From the NCBI GenBank assembly GCA_038503035.1, contig JAVSML010024276.1:38501-102500 (forward strand): DNA of 64,000 bases, read 5' to 3'. This stretch comes from Crocodylus rhombifer. Its lineage: Eukaryota; Chordata; Crocodylia; Crocodylidae. Positions 44,850 to 56,553 of this stretch are shown here, piece by piece (position 1 is the first letter of the stretch; every line of letters begins with the position of its first letter). The position numbers were made by a program, and so were the translations under genes. Below the pieces are notes generated by a model. That model was not told the origin of the DNA. It saw only the letters and a program-made list of their open reading frames with translations, and did no database searches.

Positions 44850-46070
44850 GTCATAGGAGAGTAGGGTTGGAAGGTAACATGTGAGGTCACCTAGTCCTGT
44901 CCACTTCTCAAGGAATAATTGCCCATGACTTAAACCATCCCAAGCAAGTATTTGTCTAATCTGCTCTTGAAAACTTCCAAGGATGGAGATTTCACAACTT
45001 CTCGAGGTAGCTTGTTCCAATACTTGACCATCCTCATAGTCAAAGTTATTTGCAATCTCCAACATAAATTTTCTGTAGGCATGTGTCTGCTGTGCTTGCT
45101 ATCTCCCCTCAGGGTCTCACCTGTCACAACTTTGAAGATGGGGAAAAATGGTTAGATGTTAATCCCTGAGGGGCTAAAGCACCACAGACCACCCAGCAGT
45201 TGGTTAACAAAGTGTGAAGCTTTATTGTGCTTGGGTACAGTTGCTAATCACTGCTCCTAATTGCCTCATGTACTAGGAAGTGGTGATACCACTGCCCTGC
45301 TTAATGGTGTCTTCCCTGCTTTCCTCCCCAATAACCATCTCTTCACCATCATCTCCCCTCTGCGAAGCCCTAGAGCCAGGTAACCTCCTGGGAGCAATCC
45401 CCTGACCACCGTGAATCCTGACAGTCCCCTGCCATCCACTCCCCATCAAGTAAGTCTCCCCTAGCTCACCCCATCTCCTCAGATTCGGCGCTCGTTCACT
45501 AGGGGTTTCGCTCCCTGCTCCCTGCAGCTTCTTCCTCTTCTCCGGTCCCCCAAGAGCAGAGTCCAGGTTCTCCTGTCCTGCCTTCTGAGCATGGCAGCAT
45601 TCTAATTACCCTAATTTTTCCCTGGTGAACTAAACCCTCCACTGCTGTGGTCCCAGTTCCTCTGGTTGTCCAGGGCCCAGGTCTGCTTAGTAACGGGACT
45701 TTGGTTTGAGCCTGTTACATTCTCCTACTGAAACTTGAGGCCATTGCTTCTAATCCTGTCCTCTATGGTAGTAGTCCTTGATGAATTTCATTTGATTGGT
45801 TGCAGACCCTTTCTCCAGTCTACCCAGGACATTCTGGATCTTATTCCTGCCCTCTAGAGTGTCAACAACTCTACTCGGCTTGGTGTAATTTTCAAATTTG
45901 CTAAGTGTGCACTAAATCCCATCATATAAGTCATTCATAAAAATGTTGAACAGTACTGGACCCCAGACAGACCTTGGGGGACCCCACTTGATACCACTTT
46001 CCATTGGGAGGATCTCAATATCTACAAGGTTAGTGCGCCAGACACTCCCATCTTTGACAGTGATAAAAAC
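44850..46070 (-). mobile_element. Old CR1 LINE split by a solo LTR
   Basis: Minus-strand CR1 of an older subfamily: tagggttggaaggtaacatg, ggtcacctagtcctgtcc and atttcacaacttctcgaggt on the left (44850-45155). It continues at 45722-46070 with ttctaatcctgtcctctatg and gttgaacagtactggacccc (complement of the GPVLFNIFI-type coding region). The two parts join across the LTR at 45157-45719. Open frames at 44930-45127 (WNKLPREVVKSPSLEVFKSR) confirm ORF2 C-terminus. Confidence 0.75.
45157..45719 (-). mobile_element. Solo LTR inside the old CR1
   Basis: On the minus strand it starts TGTAACAGGCTC and ends GGGATTAACA, TG...CA ends. An AATAAA (plus 45221-45226 region) in gcacaataaagcttcac lies about 60 bases before the end, as expected of an LTR. 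It interrupts CR1 sequence cleanly. No obvious 4-6 bp duplication remains. It is the remnant of an old retroviral or LTR-retrotransposon insertion; no internal genes are present. Confidence 0.65.
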
Positions 46071-46162
46071 TATTGGGTGCAATCTTTAATGGGTCCTATT
46101 GGGGGCCACTTCTGCAGTCCCAGTACCTCTACAGTAGCCAACTGAACTGGGGTGAACTGGGC

Positions 46163-46686
46163 CAGGGGTGGATTCAGGAGGGGGTGCACAGGTGCAGTTG
46201 CACTCCCTTTCCCCCCTCCCCCATCCCATTTTGATTCTTGTTCCACTCAAAGTTTAAGCCCAACTGCCTGGCAGTAGCAGCAGCATTTCTGTTCAGGCAG
46301 CAGTGAGAATGTCAACTGAATTCTTGGCTCATTAAAATCTACCTGATTCTTTTTAAACTCTTCTTTTTACAGGTGTTATCAAGACCATTAAAAATGAGTT
46401 AATTGTTCCACTAATCCAGCTAACCTTTCTTCTGAAATTCTGCTGTTTGTTAGCAGCTCCTGGTAATATAGCTCCTATTTTACAGCCCTGAAGACTATTT
46501 TAACTCATTTAATAAAGCTGTATTAGTTTTTGCTCCAGTCTTAAACTGAATAATACAGCCCTAGTCCCCTAGCACATTAGTAATGCTTTTATATTCTTTT
46601 TTACATGGAGAAAAATATGTTGTGTTATATGTGATGATGCACCATACCATTTGCACCCCCTTTTCAAAATCCTTGATTCACCCATG
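46163..46686. mobile_element. DNA transposon fragment, hAT-like, with inverted ends
   Basis: Left end caggggtggattcaggaggg, right end complements to catgggtgaatcaaggattt; gggggtgca occurs near both. Flanks aactgggc and aattggac agree at 6 of 8 positions. No transposase is present. Confidence 0.55.
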
Positions 46687-46694
46687 AATTGGAC

Positions 46695-48077
46695 CATGGT
46701 GTTGTGAACGTTTGTAGTTTGTAAGGGCCCTGCTGTTCTTCCACCCTGGGCAGGACCCTGCTTTACCAAAGGTGTTTGTGTTACCAGGAACATTACAGTC
46801 CTTATCTCTGCCTTCTGCCTTCAGTCTGACAGATGGCGAAGAGTGGGTTGGCTGATTCCTCCATCCCTGTAATCGCACCATAGTGAGTATAGGTCATTGT
46901 CCCATGGGTCATTCCTGCAAAACAACCATTCTCTGGATGATCTCTCTTCTGATTCCCAAAAGATCCTTTTTGGTCCCTTATCTGGAGTCATAGGCTTATC
47001 CCTCTTGAACCTGGGTAATCCCTTTGCCATGGCAATGCTGACTTTTGCTATGCCCAGTTTGCTATGCTATGCTCCACTCATGGCATGGTTTGCATTTCGC
47101 TCTGTCCTGTCTCACATTTTCCAAACAGCATGTGCAGTGTCTTCCATTTCTCTGCATTTGTCTTTCCAGTCTTCAATATCCATATCCTTTTGTCCTGATT
47201 CTATTTCTAACTTGATCTTCCATCTTAGCCAAATGCACAGTGTCCTTTAAGGACAAGCCCCTCAGGGATTGATTTTTCTGTATGTAAATTCAGATTCACA
47301 TGCTTGAATTCTTATTAAAGATGTGTTTAGGGTGCTGGATACTTTTCTTGCTGACATAAGCAGCCTCTGCCACGCTGCATGCTTTTTGGTGTTTTCCATA
47401 GGCTTCATACCCATGACCCCTGCAACCCAACTGCCCATACGGGTTCAAAGACGTAGAAAAGTACATGTTGCCAAGGTGTATGCCTGAAGTCTGGGTGTCT
47501 GAGTTGTTTAAGTCTCTATTGGGCCTGTCACTGGCCATAATACAAGGCAGGGATATTCCCTGGCTGAGCCTGAGATTCAGTGGTTGGATTAAAAACACTC
47601 ATGGACTAAGGTTATAAACCTTTTACTCTTCCATCTCTTAATGCATGCATTTCAGTGTCACTGACTGGCTCACCTAGGAACTCCAGAAATGTTATCCTAT
47701 CTGCTGTACATAAGGTATGGTCAGGGTTGAGAAGCAAGGAGAGTTGAGAATTTTACTCCAAAGTATGTTTATTAAGGGATAACACAATGCATTAACAAGC
47801 AGTGGGTTAGTTACCTTGCTAAGTGGATGTCTTATTCTAATAATGTTGATCAGATAGCCATGGGACAGTATATCACTTCAGCAGTCTTAGAGGTGTCTGA
47901 TCACGTTCTCTACACCCTTACCTTTTATTAGTTTTACTTGCCTAATCTAATGCATGTGCATACTTTATTATGATTTCCCTATGTCTATTGGCTTAACCTT
48001 CACTTATGCCCACTCCCACTTCACTCATGACCATACAAAGTGAGGTCTTCTTACATCATTTTCTGCTTGACAACAAG
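46695..48077. other. Unassigned interval, possible LTR-element remains
   Basis: No gene recognised. 47755-47830 reads ccaaagtatgtttattaagg, gataacacaatgc and gcagtgggttagttacc, which resembles the R/U5 part of an LTR on the minus strand (complement has ttaataaac). 47244-47280 has acaagcccctcagggattg, close to the terminal part of the solo LTR at 45.2 kb but in the other orientation. Confidence 0.35.
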
Positions 48078-48332
48078 GTAAATACTAGGGGTGTGCAAAG
48101 TGGGCAGTATTCAATTCAGATTTGGATTCAGCCTGAGTCAGGGACAGTGATTTGATTTGTTGATTCGGATCACTGTCCCTGATTTGATTTGACTGAATCC
48201 AAATCTGAAGATTCAATGCTGATTTGGAGAATCAGTGATTCAGACAGACACAGCTTTAAATGTTTTTTCTACATACCGTGAGGTACCAGGCATGGCTTAT
48301 GAATGCTGTGATGGTAGGGCGGATGGAGTGCA

Positions 48333-49095
48333 GAATGCAAGGTTCTCCACCTTGGGAAGAAAAACCTGCAACATCCTTATAGGCTCGGCAGTGCTACCCT
48401 GGCTAGCACTACAGAAGAAAGAGACTTGGGCGTCATCATTGACCACAAGATGTACATCAGCCTGCAATGTGATGCTGCGGCTACTAAAGCAACCAAAATG
48501 CTGGCTTGCATCCATAGATGCTTCTCAAGCAAATCCCGGGATGTCATTCTCCCCTTGTACTCGGCCTTGGTGAGGCCGCAGCTGGAGTACTGCGTCCAGT
48601 TTTGGGCTCCACAATTCAAAAAGGATGTGGAGAAGTTTGAGAGATTCCAGAGAAGAGCCATGCGCATGATCAAAGGTCAGGAAAATGGACCTTACGACGA
48701 CAGGCTGAGAGCCATGAGGCTCTTTAGCCTGGAAAAGCGCAGGCTCAGGGGTGATCTGATGGCCACCTATAAGTTTATCGGGGTGACCACCAGGATCTGG
48801 GGGAGCGTTTGTTCACCAGAGCGCCCCAAGGGATGTTGAGGTCAAACGGTCACAAACTCCTGCAAGACCGCTTCAGGCTGGACATAAGGAAGAATTTCTT
48901 TACTGTCCGAGCCCCCAAGGTCTGGAACAGCTTGGCATCAGAGGTGGTTCAAGCACCTACATTGAACACCTTCAAAAGCAAATTGGATGCTTATCTTGCT
49001 GGGATCCTATGACCCCAGCTGACTTCCTGCCCTCTGGGCGGGAGGCTGGACTCGATGATCTTCCGAGGTCCCTTCCAGCCCTAATGTCTATGAAA
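48333..49095 (+). mobile_element. CR1 LINE, 5'-truncated, nested in family B copy 3
   Basis: Starts at aatgcaaggttctccacc and ends at ctaatgtctatgaaatct, with ctggactcgatgatcttccg in the 3' UTR. Same subfamily as the minus-strand copy at 2.2-3.5 kb. Confidence 0.9.
48340..49012 (+). pseudogene. CR1 ORF2, C-terminal domain
   Basis: The frame at 48426-48839 gives GVIIDHKMYISLQCDAAATK, LVRPQLEYCVQFWAPQFKKD and FERFQRRAMRMIKGQENGPY, and the frame at 48809-49012 gives NGHKLLQDRFRLDIRKNFFT to the end (LDAYLAGIL). A frameshift lies near 48800-48830. This is only the part after the reverse transcriptase and has no enzymatic function. Confidence 0.85.
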
Positions 49096-49601
49096 TCTAA
49101 GGGCCCTCTGTGCTCGGTGGTGAACATGTAAGTGGACTGGAAGTACTTCCAGGCATGTTGGGGAGCATGCTGAGGGTCCCCCCTGTGCCCTCCAGCTCAG
49201 CTATGGGCTATAGGGGGACCCCAGGTGCCCCCCAGACCCAGGAGGTACCAGTCACCGAGCTGGGGTGGGTGCGGGGAGAGAGGGCCCAGACCCAGAAGTG
49301 GACTAGAAGTGCTTCTCCCCAACACACTCCTGTGGGATGCTCCATCCTCCTCAGCATCACAGCATTCATGAGCCCCCTGATACCTACAGGTATGTAGAAA
49401 AAACATTTAAAGTTGTGTCTGTGTGTGAATCGCTAAATCTTTCTGAATCGCTCTAAATCGGTTCAGAGGGTTCTGATTTGATTCAGAGAGATTAAAGGGT
49501 CCTCTGATTCAATTTGGATTAAGAGATTCAGCCACTGAATCATGCTGAATCTCCACCAAATTGAATCAGGGATCAAAGCTTCACACAGCCCTAGTAAATA
49601 C

Positions 49602-50400
49602 TTCAGTTTAACTTTACTCATTACAAAGTTTTAGCATGGCCTTGGCAGTCTTGTGCAACTTTCTGATAAACTTAGTTTTTGTTAGTCTCATGTAATTTGG
49701 ACATGTGGTTGAGGGTTTAATAATTCTACTAAGGTAGGCTTTTTGGCCTACAGTGCAGACTGTGTGTGTGTGCGAGAAAAAGAGAAAAGCGCCTTCCTGT
49801 CTCTTCTCATACTGTACATGTATGAACCCAAAGACAACTCGTACATAGTCTTTTATGGCATAAATGGTGGTAACATTTACTCTTCCTTCCTAAAATGAGG
49901 GCCCTATAGCCCTTTTTTCCAACCTCCAACCATGCAGCATTATAGATTTATTGCGGTCCGGAAACCTTTGGCTAAGGTTGTCTAAATTATAGAAAACAAT
50001 TGCACTTTGGGAAAAGCAAAGTGTAAAGTTCAGTGTTGTTTTTGAGGGCTGTATTAATTTGTGTTAAGGATCTCAGCTGTATGAATCTCCTCCTTAATGG
50101 CTTGCAAAGCAAAAGCAATGTGACCTTTTCTGTTAATAAACAGAATACAAAAACTAACCATGCTTAAAATTACACTTTAAAAAAATATTAATTCCCCTGG
50201 GCACTGTGCCAAGCCCAAATATTTTTGGATGATGATGATGTTTCTGAATTCAGAAAAGGAGAAAAGCAGGGGGAGAAGCCTTCTCCACACCTGAAACACA
50301 AATTGATTAATGGATGCTTTTATTTGAGAGGATGGTATGATCAACAGGTGTACATTAAGCAAAAGCAGGTGCCATCACCGCCCACCAGATTCAACCCTCT
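49602..50400. other. AT-rich interval, nothing recognised
   Basis: Unique-looking sequence; short open frames only. Confidence 0.5.
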
Positions 50401-52340
50401 GTAGGGCTTTTATGGGCACGTCCAGATGAGAATTCACATGCATCTTGCAGCATTTCAAAGCCCTTTGAGACGCTGCAAGATGCAAGTGCAGGAACAAAAA
50501 AAATTCCCTGTGCTGCATAGTTGCAGTGTGGGGGCAAAATTTTGTTATCCAGGTACCAAAATAAAACCCAGAGGGAAAAAAGTGGGGCAGGGCATGGTCC
50601 CAGAATGTGCTGCAAGTCAACCAGAGGCTTGGTCCTCCACAGAAACACTCTGGTAGCCAGCCAGAGTGTCTCTATGGCTGGCCCTTGCCTCAGTGCTGAA
50701 GCATGCTGCCTGCCTGTGCAGGGCAAGGGGCATGCAGGCTGCAGGGACTTGGACCCAGGCTCTGTGCCAGATAAGCAGGGGATGAGGGGGGCTGGAGGAG
50801 GGGGCCTGCCTGGCCCCAGTCCCCACTCACTCCCCCAGTTGCCCCCCCACTTGCTCCCCTAGCCCCAATTATCGTTCCCCCTGCCACAGCCAGGCTGCAT
50901 CCCCACAATACAGCAGCAGCAGCATGGGTGCCAGGCAGCTGGGGCCTATCCCTGTTATCCCTCACTGCCCCACACTACAAGGGGGGGGGGGTTGTGGCAT
51001 GAGGCCCAGCAGCCCTGATGGCTGCTGTTGCAACAGCCTGTGAGTGTGGGGATGCTGGTGCTGGGTGGGGCAGCAATTGGGGGCTGGGACCAGGGGGGAG
51101 AATGATCGGGGGGCTGGGGGAGTAAGCAGGGGCTGGGGTTGGGTGGGGGGCAAGCAGGGGAGTAAGCAGGGGAATGGTTGGGGATTTGGGGGAGTGAGTG
51201 GGAGCTGGAGGCTGGTCAGGGGGCATGTTGGGGGACTTTGGCTCCTGTTTGGGGGCTGTGGGCCCCTGCTGATAGGATGTAGCTCCTGTTGGGAGGGCTG
51301 TAGCTCCTGATGGGGGACAGTCCATGAGCTCTGTGGGGGGCAGGGGACCCACTCTTCATGAACAACCCCCCACACCTACAGTCCCCCCACAATCCACGCA
51401 AAACCCCCACACCCCCAAGCCACCCCCACAAACCCCTCACCTGCATACATCACCCTGTGGGCTAGGAATGAGGGGACTGGGGTAGGGGGCAGGGCACTGG
51501 CATATCAGTGCAGCTCGGCACTGCACATCCTGGTGAGTGAAGGGTGTATAGCTCTGACTTTTCTATGTCAAGAAAGCCAAAAGTCAATGCCAAACTGTAT
51601 ACATATTTAGAATTTATTTTATTATAATGATGGAAGCACTTGAAGGCTTCCAATTGCTTTAAAATTGTAAGCATAATCAAAAAACATTGCCAAACTGATT
51701 TGAGCTCTCTCTCTCTAAAACTAGAGACACAGAGTGAGACAGAGTCTAGATGCCTTTTGTTTTACTTGTGGAAAAACATGGATTTTGGGGTATTTTAAAG
51801 AGTGACTTTGGGATTTTTTTTTTTTTTATCAGGGATTTTGCAGTTCTTAAATAGGGAACACCAGAATTCCTGCTAGTGAGGCAAGTGGCAGGACCCAGGC
51901 AGAGAAGCTTACTCAGAGATGGCACCTGGGACCCAGCTGGAGGTGGCTGAGAGAGGTCCAAAGCAGACCACTACACTGAGAACATCTTCTGGGCAATAGC
52001 TGCCCACATGGCAGTAGCGCTGTACTGAGGCCAAATGTGCTGCCACAGCCCAATGGCAGTCGACCCAGAGGTGCAGATGCCTCTAATGGCCATGCAGTCT
52101 GTATCTGGGTCTGGCAGGTGTGCAGCCCTGCGGCCACATGCTTTTGCAGGTGGCAGTAGGTCAGAGGCAGGCAGCAGCCCACACTGCCAGTTTGCTGCAG
52201 TGGGTAGAGGGTGCAGGGAACTCTCAGGGCTGCTTTAGAAGTCCAGCTGGCACAAGGGGTAGTGTCCCCAGGTGCCAACTGGCTGGGCCCAACAGCTCCT
52301 GTCTTTTTGCATTTTCCAGATATTGTGGTCCTTAAGGACC
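50401..52340 (-). repeat. Shared 3' flank of Tx1-like copy 2
   Basis: Homologous to 24165-26900, shorter. It contains the outer hairpin, ggacccaggctctgtgcc (50750), a G-rich stretch (51040-51240) and cacccccaagccacccccac (51410), then the AT-rich part (51590-51860) and gcaagtggcaggacccaggc. The G-rich and Pro-codon-rich open frames here (such as 50962-51375) are by-products of base composition. Confidence 0.6.
50441..50482. repeat. Subterminal hairpin, 20-base arms
   Basis: Arms at 50441-50460 (catcttgcagcatttcaaag) and 50463-50482 pair at 18 of 20 positions with a 2-base spacer. The outward sequence gggcacgtccagatg is a terminus-like motif of sauropsid hAT-type elements. Confidence 0.85.
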
Positions 52341-52350
52341 ACCTAGTTAA

Positions 52351-53700
52351 CTAATAGTCCCCACTGTGTGAGGCCAAAGGTTGCAAGATACAACTTTTTT
52401 TTGTGGGACAACTAAGGAAAAAACAGAATAGGGGTGATGTGTGGCTCAAAGTTTCAAAATGTGAAAAGAAGTTCCCTAGAGGGGAACACCGAGCACAGCT
52501 CCCTAAGCTGCACTCACCATTCCTCAAAGGCATCCAGAGAGCCAGTGGATGACACCCACTGGTTCTGTGTCTGGAAACATGCATGGACAAATGAGATGAA
52601 AGCAGCCCTGCAGTCCCCAGGCACCTTCCTGGCCAGAGCTTCCTTTTTGGTCATGGCCAGGGCTAGGAACAGAAGGAAGTTGACCAGGAGATCCCAGGAC
52701 TCGGTGGGGCCATGGATGGGGTGCCCAAAAATAAAAAGGTGGGGGATGAAGTTCAACCAGAACTTCAGGAGGGGGTTTTGGAGGTGGAAGGGATAAAGCC
52801 TGGTTCACTCAAGGGTCATGTGCTCCAGGGTCTTCCTATGCCTGCAGAAGGGGCAGGTGACCAGGATGTCTATGAAGCTTGCCACATGTCTGTGGTGACA
52901 ACTCCATGGAGGAGACACCAGCTGAGGGTCCCAGTGGCTTGTGGGATGAGGGTGGAGTACAGACTCAGCCACTGGGGTGCCCCAGCCATGCTCTCGCTAA
53001 GCAGGTCCTGCCACTTGGTGTCTGGGTGGGATGCGAGGGCAGCATGATGGATTGTGTAGCACACAAGCATGTAGAATTGGTGGTGCTGGATGGTGGAAAA
53101 GTGGATTTGTCTTGTGTCCTCCAGCCAGCTTAGGTGCTAGAGTAGGGAGCACTGCAAGGCTGGACAAGGTGCTGGTCCCATGACAAACTTCAGTGGGCTG
53201 GAGGACATGGGGGAGGGGGGGAATGCCACCATGCAGGACCTGGTTGACAAGGATAAGGGTGTTGGGAGGTAGGGCAGATTTCACCTCCTGGACCAGATGG
53301 CAGGTTGCACATATCATGGGTAGACCCATGCGTTGGGCCACTGCAGCAGGGTCCACCCACTCCTGTCTATTGTAGCCCAGGAGGCCTCCAATATGGTTGA
53401 CACCATCCAGGATCAACCTCTGTCACAACTGGGGTGCCTCTGCTGTCGGCACGTCGAGGGGGTGGTTCTACTGGAGGGGCTTGATAAGCAGGTTGGCATC
53501 CTGGGCAAGTGTTGGAGGGGACCTGGAAGCAGAAACCAGGTTCTAGGCTCAGAGAAGGTCCTGGTAGAACTCTGGCAGCCCTCACAGGTCCTGCAGGGAG
53601 AAGTCCCACAGGCTGTGGAGCTGCCAGTCATATCAGAGCCCCAAAAGTGGTGGAGGAAAGTGCACTCCAGGTGGCCTGCAGTTGCTGCAGGGCCTGAAGG
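52351..53700 (-). pseudogene. Tx1-like LINE ORF2, C-terminal domain, broken
   Basis: Minus-strand pieces in order: HIGGLLGYNRQEWVDPAAVA with QRMGLPMI (53416-52997), an HPDTKWQDLLSESM stretch (53070-52870), then FHPHLFIFGHPIHGPTESWD-type residues (NFIPHLFIFGHPIHGPTE, 52756-52514), ending STGSLDAFEEW. The upstream part (53826-53413) retains an FLHHFWGSD-type segment. It is homologous to the C-terminus in copy 1, with several frameshifts. Confidence 0.65.
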
Positions 53701-53844
53701 CAGAACATTAGGACCTGGCTGCAGAGGCAAACCAGGCCCTGGCCATCTGCGAGGGGCCCTTGGCTGGAAAGGGAGGCTCAGGACCTCTGCTGCTGTCCAG
53801 GGCCATCTTGGCCAGAAAAATTCCAATGCCCATCTCTGGAGCCC

Positions 53845-54990
53845 TTCCAGGACCTCACTCTGTCAAACACCTTCTCCTGGTCCAGGGACAGGAGTGCAAA
53901 GGACGAGCCCTTCCAGTGTGCTAGATCCAGGAAGTCCCAAACCAGGTACAGGAAGTTGAAGATGGAATGTCCAGGCACTATGTACGTCTTGTCAGGATGG
54001 ATCAGGTCTGTCAGCATGGACTGCAGGCACAGTGAGATGGTCTTTGCTGCCACCTTGTAGTTCATGCAGAGGAGGGACACAGGATGCCAGTTCCTCAGGT
54101 CGTAGGGATCCCCCTTTTTCAGTAGAAGGGTCACCATGGCTCTTCGGTATGATGCGGGTAGTTCCCCACTTCCCTTTGGATTCAGTCCAGACCACAGCAA
54201 AGTCCAGGCTGAGGATGTCCCAGAAGCCCCAGTAGAACTCCACAGTCAGCCTGTCAATGCCTGGCAACAAGACGCTGGGCATCAGGTGGAGTGTGGCTGA
54301 AAACTCGGCCAGAGTGAGAGGAACCTCCAGCCAGTCCAGTTGCTCATGCTGACCTGTGGGAGTCCCTCCCACTGGGTCTGACAGGCTTTGGTGTTGGTCA
54401 GATCCAGGGAGAAGATTTCTTTGCTCACACACCTCATCTGGATCCATGAGGGAGGTGCTGTCACCCACCAGAATGGAGGTGCTGAACTTCTTGGCCCCCC
54501 GCTGCCTCTCCAGGGCATAGAAGAAGTGTGAGCCATGGTCCATCTCCTGAAGAAACTGGATATGTGAGTGGACAAAACGCACTGCAGGTGCGATGGTTGT
54601 CCAGAGCATGAAGCTCTTTTTGCCTTTCTCGACACTTTCCACAGAGGAATGGGTTGATTTGGTCAGTGGCCAGGTACCTCTCCAGCTCTAGCCCTTCCCA
54701 CTCGAGCTGCTTCCAGACTGCCTCCCTCAGCCAGGTATGCCTCCTCCCTCCCTGAGTGTAGTCGTGGCAAAAACCCCAGATGTGCACCTTCCCACCACAT
54801 CCCACCTCTCTGAGATGAGGGGAAAAGCTGCCTGTTGCTCCTGCCAGGCCAACCAGAACTCCAAGAAGGCCTCCCTGAAGCCCACATCCTCCAGCAGACT
54901 GGCATTGAAATGCCAGTAGGCTGACCCCAGGCCCCAGCATGGCCTGGGCCCAGAAAAGATGGTGACCGCTGAAAGGGGTTGGCTGGATGC
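53845..54990 (-). pseudogene. Tx1-like LINE ORF2, reverse transcriptase N-terminal half
   Basis: In order on the minus strand: YWHFNASLLEDVGFREAFLE (near 54900), FYALERQRGAKKFSTSILVG (54642 frame), PLTLAEFSATLHLMPSVLLP then GIDRLTVEFYWGFWD, and from 54200 LLLKKGDPYDLRNWHPVSLL, DKTYIVPGHSIF and LLSLDQEKVFDRV. These are the RT motifs up to the Asp-containing DQEKAFDRV block of the L1/Tx1 group. Sequence then jumps to the C-terminal part, so the YADD catalytic block and the rest of the palm are deleted. Frameshifts occur near 54470 and 54210. Active elements use this domain for target-primed reverse transcription. Confidence 0.7.
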
Positions 54991-55089
54991 CAGAGGAGTG
55001 CTGGGGTGGGGTGGAGTAGATGGTTCAGCAGGGGCCTCACATATCTCAACACACTGTGTGGGGCCCACCACTTTGCACAGCGCCCTCCC

Positions 55090-55815
55090 ATAAGTATAGA
55101 GGGCACGTACAAAAGTGCGGGCCCACCTATAGATCTGGGCATTGCAGCTTTTGGGCCCCTTGTCTTCCCCTGCCAGGGGGCCCTCACAGTGGTTAAGATG
55201 CTGTCAGAATCTCCCCAGCAGTCCAAGGCAAGCTGTACTTTGCTGGCGGACTTCTGGGTGTAGTTGCAGTCAAGAAATGCAAGTAGCTCACCCCTGGGGA
55301 CTGCCAGGACTGAGAGGCCCACAGCCTTCATGGAGCCTGCCGGCTTTTGGGTGTCTTCGTCCTTGTCCTGGTGTTCAGCAGGCTCCTTAGGTACTATCTG
55401 AACTATCTGGCATCTGGCTGGGATTGGGAGAGCTCTGCAGCCCCTTGGGATGGGGTAAGGGTGGGGTTCCCTCACAAGATTGGAGGGCAGAGCTGGAATC
55501 ATGGGGGGTCTTCATGGGGTCCCCAACAAGATCTGGCTGTTGGTGTGGGGACTACACCCCAAACCTCTCTTGTGTGGGACCATTGGGTGGGCTAGTAGTG
55601 GGTTTTGACTCGGAGTGGGGAGGAGGAGACCTATCAGGCACTGGAGTGGCATCAGTGCTTGTCTTGGGGTCCAGGGAGAGGGGACTTCCTCCCTCAAAAC
55701 TCACTGGGGTGAGCTCCAGGACACCCACCTCCCCTAGACTGTTGGAGGGGGAGGGCTGCACTGATGGAACTTTCATTGGGTTGGCCTCAATGCCCATGGT
55801 CTCAGGAGATAGGCC
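55090..55815 (-). pseudogene. Tx1-like LINE ORF1, C-terminal part
   Basis: A long minus-strand frame (55502-54663) begins in ORF1, where RGELLAFLDCNYTQKSASK and VQLALDCWGDSDSILTTVRA match copy 1. It then runs on in a non-native frame after about 55100, so its downstream 150 residues are not meaningful. The upstream part (55815-55500) is the low-complexity linker, split by frameshifts. It is cut at 55816 by the LTR. Confidence 0.5.
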
Positions 55816-56551
55816 TGTCACAAGCCAGCTGGGCACTGTGAGTGTATTAATTTAGTTGCAGGCTGACGGTGCTGCAACTGTATCAGCCACTGGGCTGTTT
55901 GGTTCGGGATCAAGGAGGCAGAGTTGGGAGTGAAGCAAAGACAAGTTTCACTTATAACAGTAAAGATAAATTTTACTTACAGCAACAAAATAGCAACAAA
56001 AATATGTTTAAGCAGCAAAATATAGTTTACACGTATAACAGTTAATAAAAAGGTTAAGTTAATAAGCAGACAATATAGCAATAAAAGTTAAAAACTGGCA
56101 GTGATAATAAAAACAGACAGACAAATTGACAAAGAGTTCCCACTTGGTTGGCAACTTATTGATAGTCCCTCAGTGCCAGGTACATGTCAAGTAGATCCAG
56201 TGAAGTCAGGTGTCTCGGATCCACGTGGTCGGAGGACGCACCGGTGAAGGTCCCTCAGTCAGGACCCGGTCCGTGCTCACACTGGGAACAGGCTTGGAAC
56301 AGCAATGATCATTCTGTTCTGTCCTTGTTACTGGTCACCTGACATGCGTGTTCCTTTATATCCTGTCCTATGCTAATCTGTTGGCTTTAGAGCCACTCAC
56401 AGTCTTACTCTACAGCTGTTACCCTATGGGGTTAAAAGGTGTTAGAAATTAGTATAATAGGTTATTGCCTAATTTTGGATTTACCCAATAAGCAAATCAG
56501 ACCACATCACCTTGGGGTCTGAGATTAGCATTTTCCCCCCACCTAAGTTCA
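55816..56551 (-). mobile_element. LTR, minus strand, 5' part removed at the CR1 boundary
   Basis: On the minus strand the 3' end is ggcttgtgaca at 55816 (CA end). The segment tgaacttaggtgg, ctaatctcagaccccaa, gatttgcttattg and taacaccttttaaccccata is also present, on the plus strand, at 61003-61140, so two LTRs of one family are in the window. A putative TATA is aggatataaagg (minus, near 56365). The right end stops at the tail of the CR1 (56554). No retroviral genes remain. Confidence 0.7.
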
Positions 56552-56553
56552 TC

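Larger units (their letters stand above)
48086..49593. mobile_element. hAT-type non-autonomous element, family B, copy 3, with nested CR1
   Basis: Flanked by a perfect 8-bp duplication gtaaatac (48078-48085 and 49594-49601). Left end taggggtgtgcaaagtgg, right end complements to tagggctgtgtgaagctt. Subterminal gattcag words and ctttaaatgttttttctac are mirrored by gtagaaaaaacatttaaag. A plus-strand CR1 (48333-49095) is inserted in the interior; GC-rich family B sequence resumes after it (gtgaacatgtaagtggactg). Confidence 0.9.

Noticed and set aside
44829..47732. Shared 16-base phrase atggtcagggttgaga at two sites as a target duplication or LTR pair
   Set aside because: Flanking sequence is not similar beyond the phrase, so the link could not be supported.
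50962..51375. Pro-rich open frames of 125-137 codons
   Set aside because: By-product of the G-rich degenerate repeat in the Tx1-like flank; overlapping frames give the same composition.
54663..55502. 279-codon minus-strand frame as a complete protein
   Set aside because: Only the first third is in the native ORF1 frame; beyond about 55100 it runs out of frame over ORF2 sequence.
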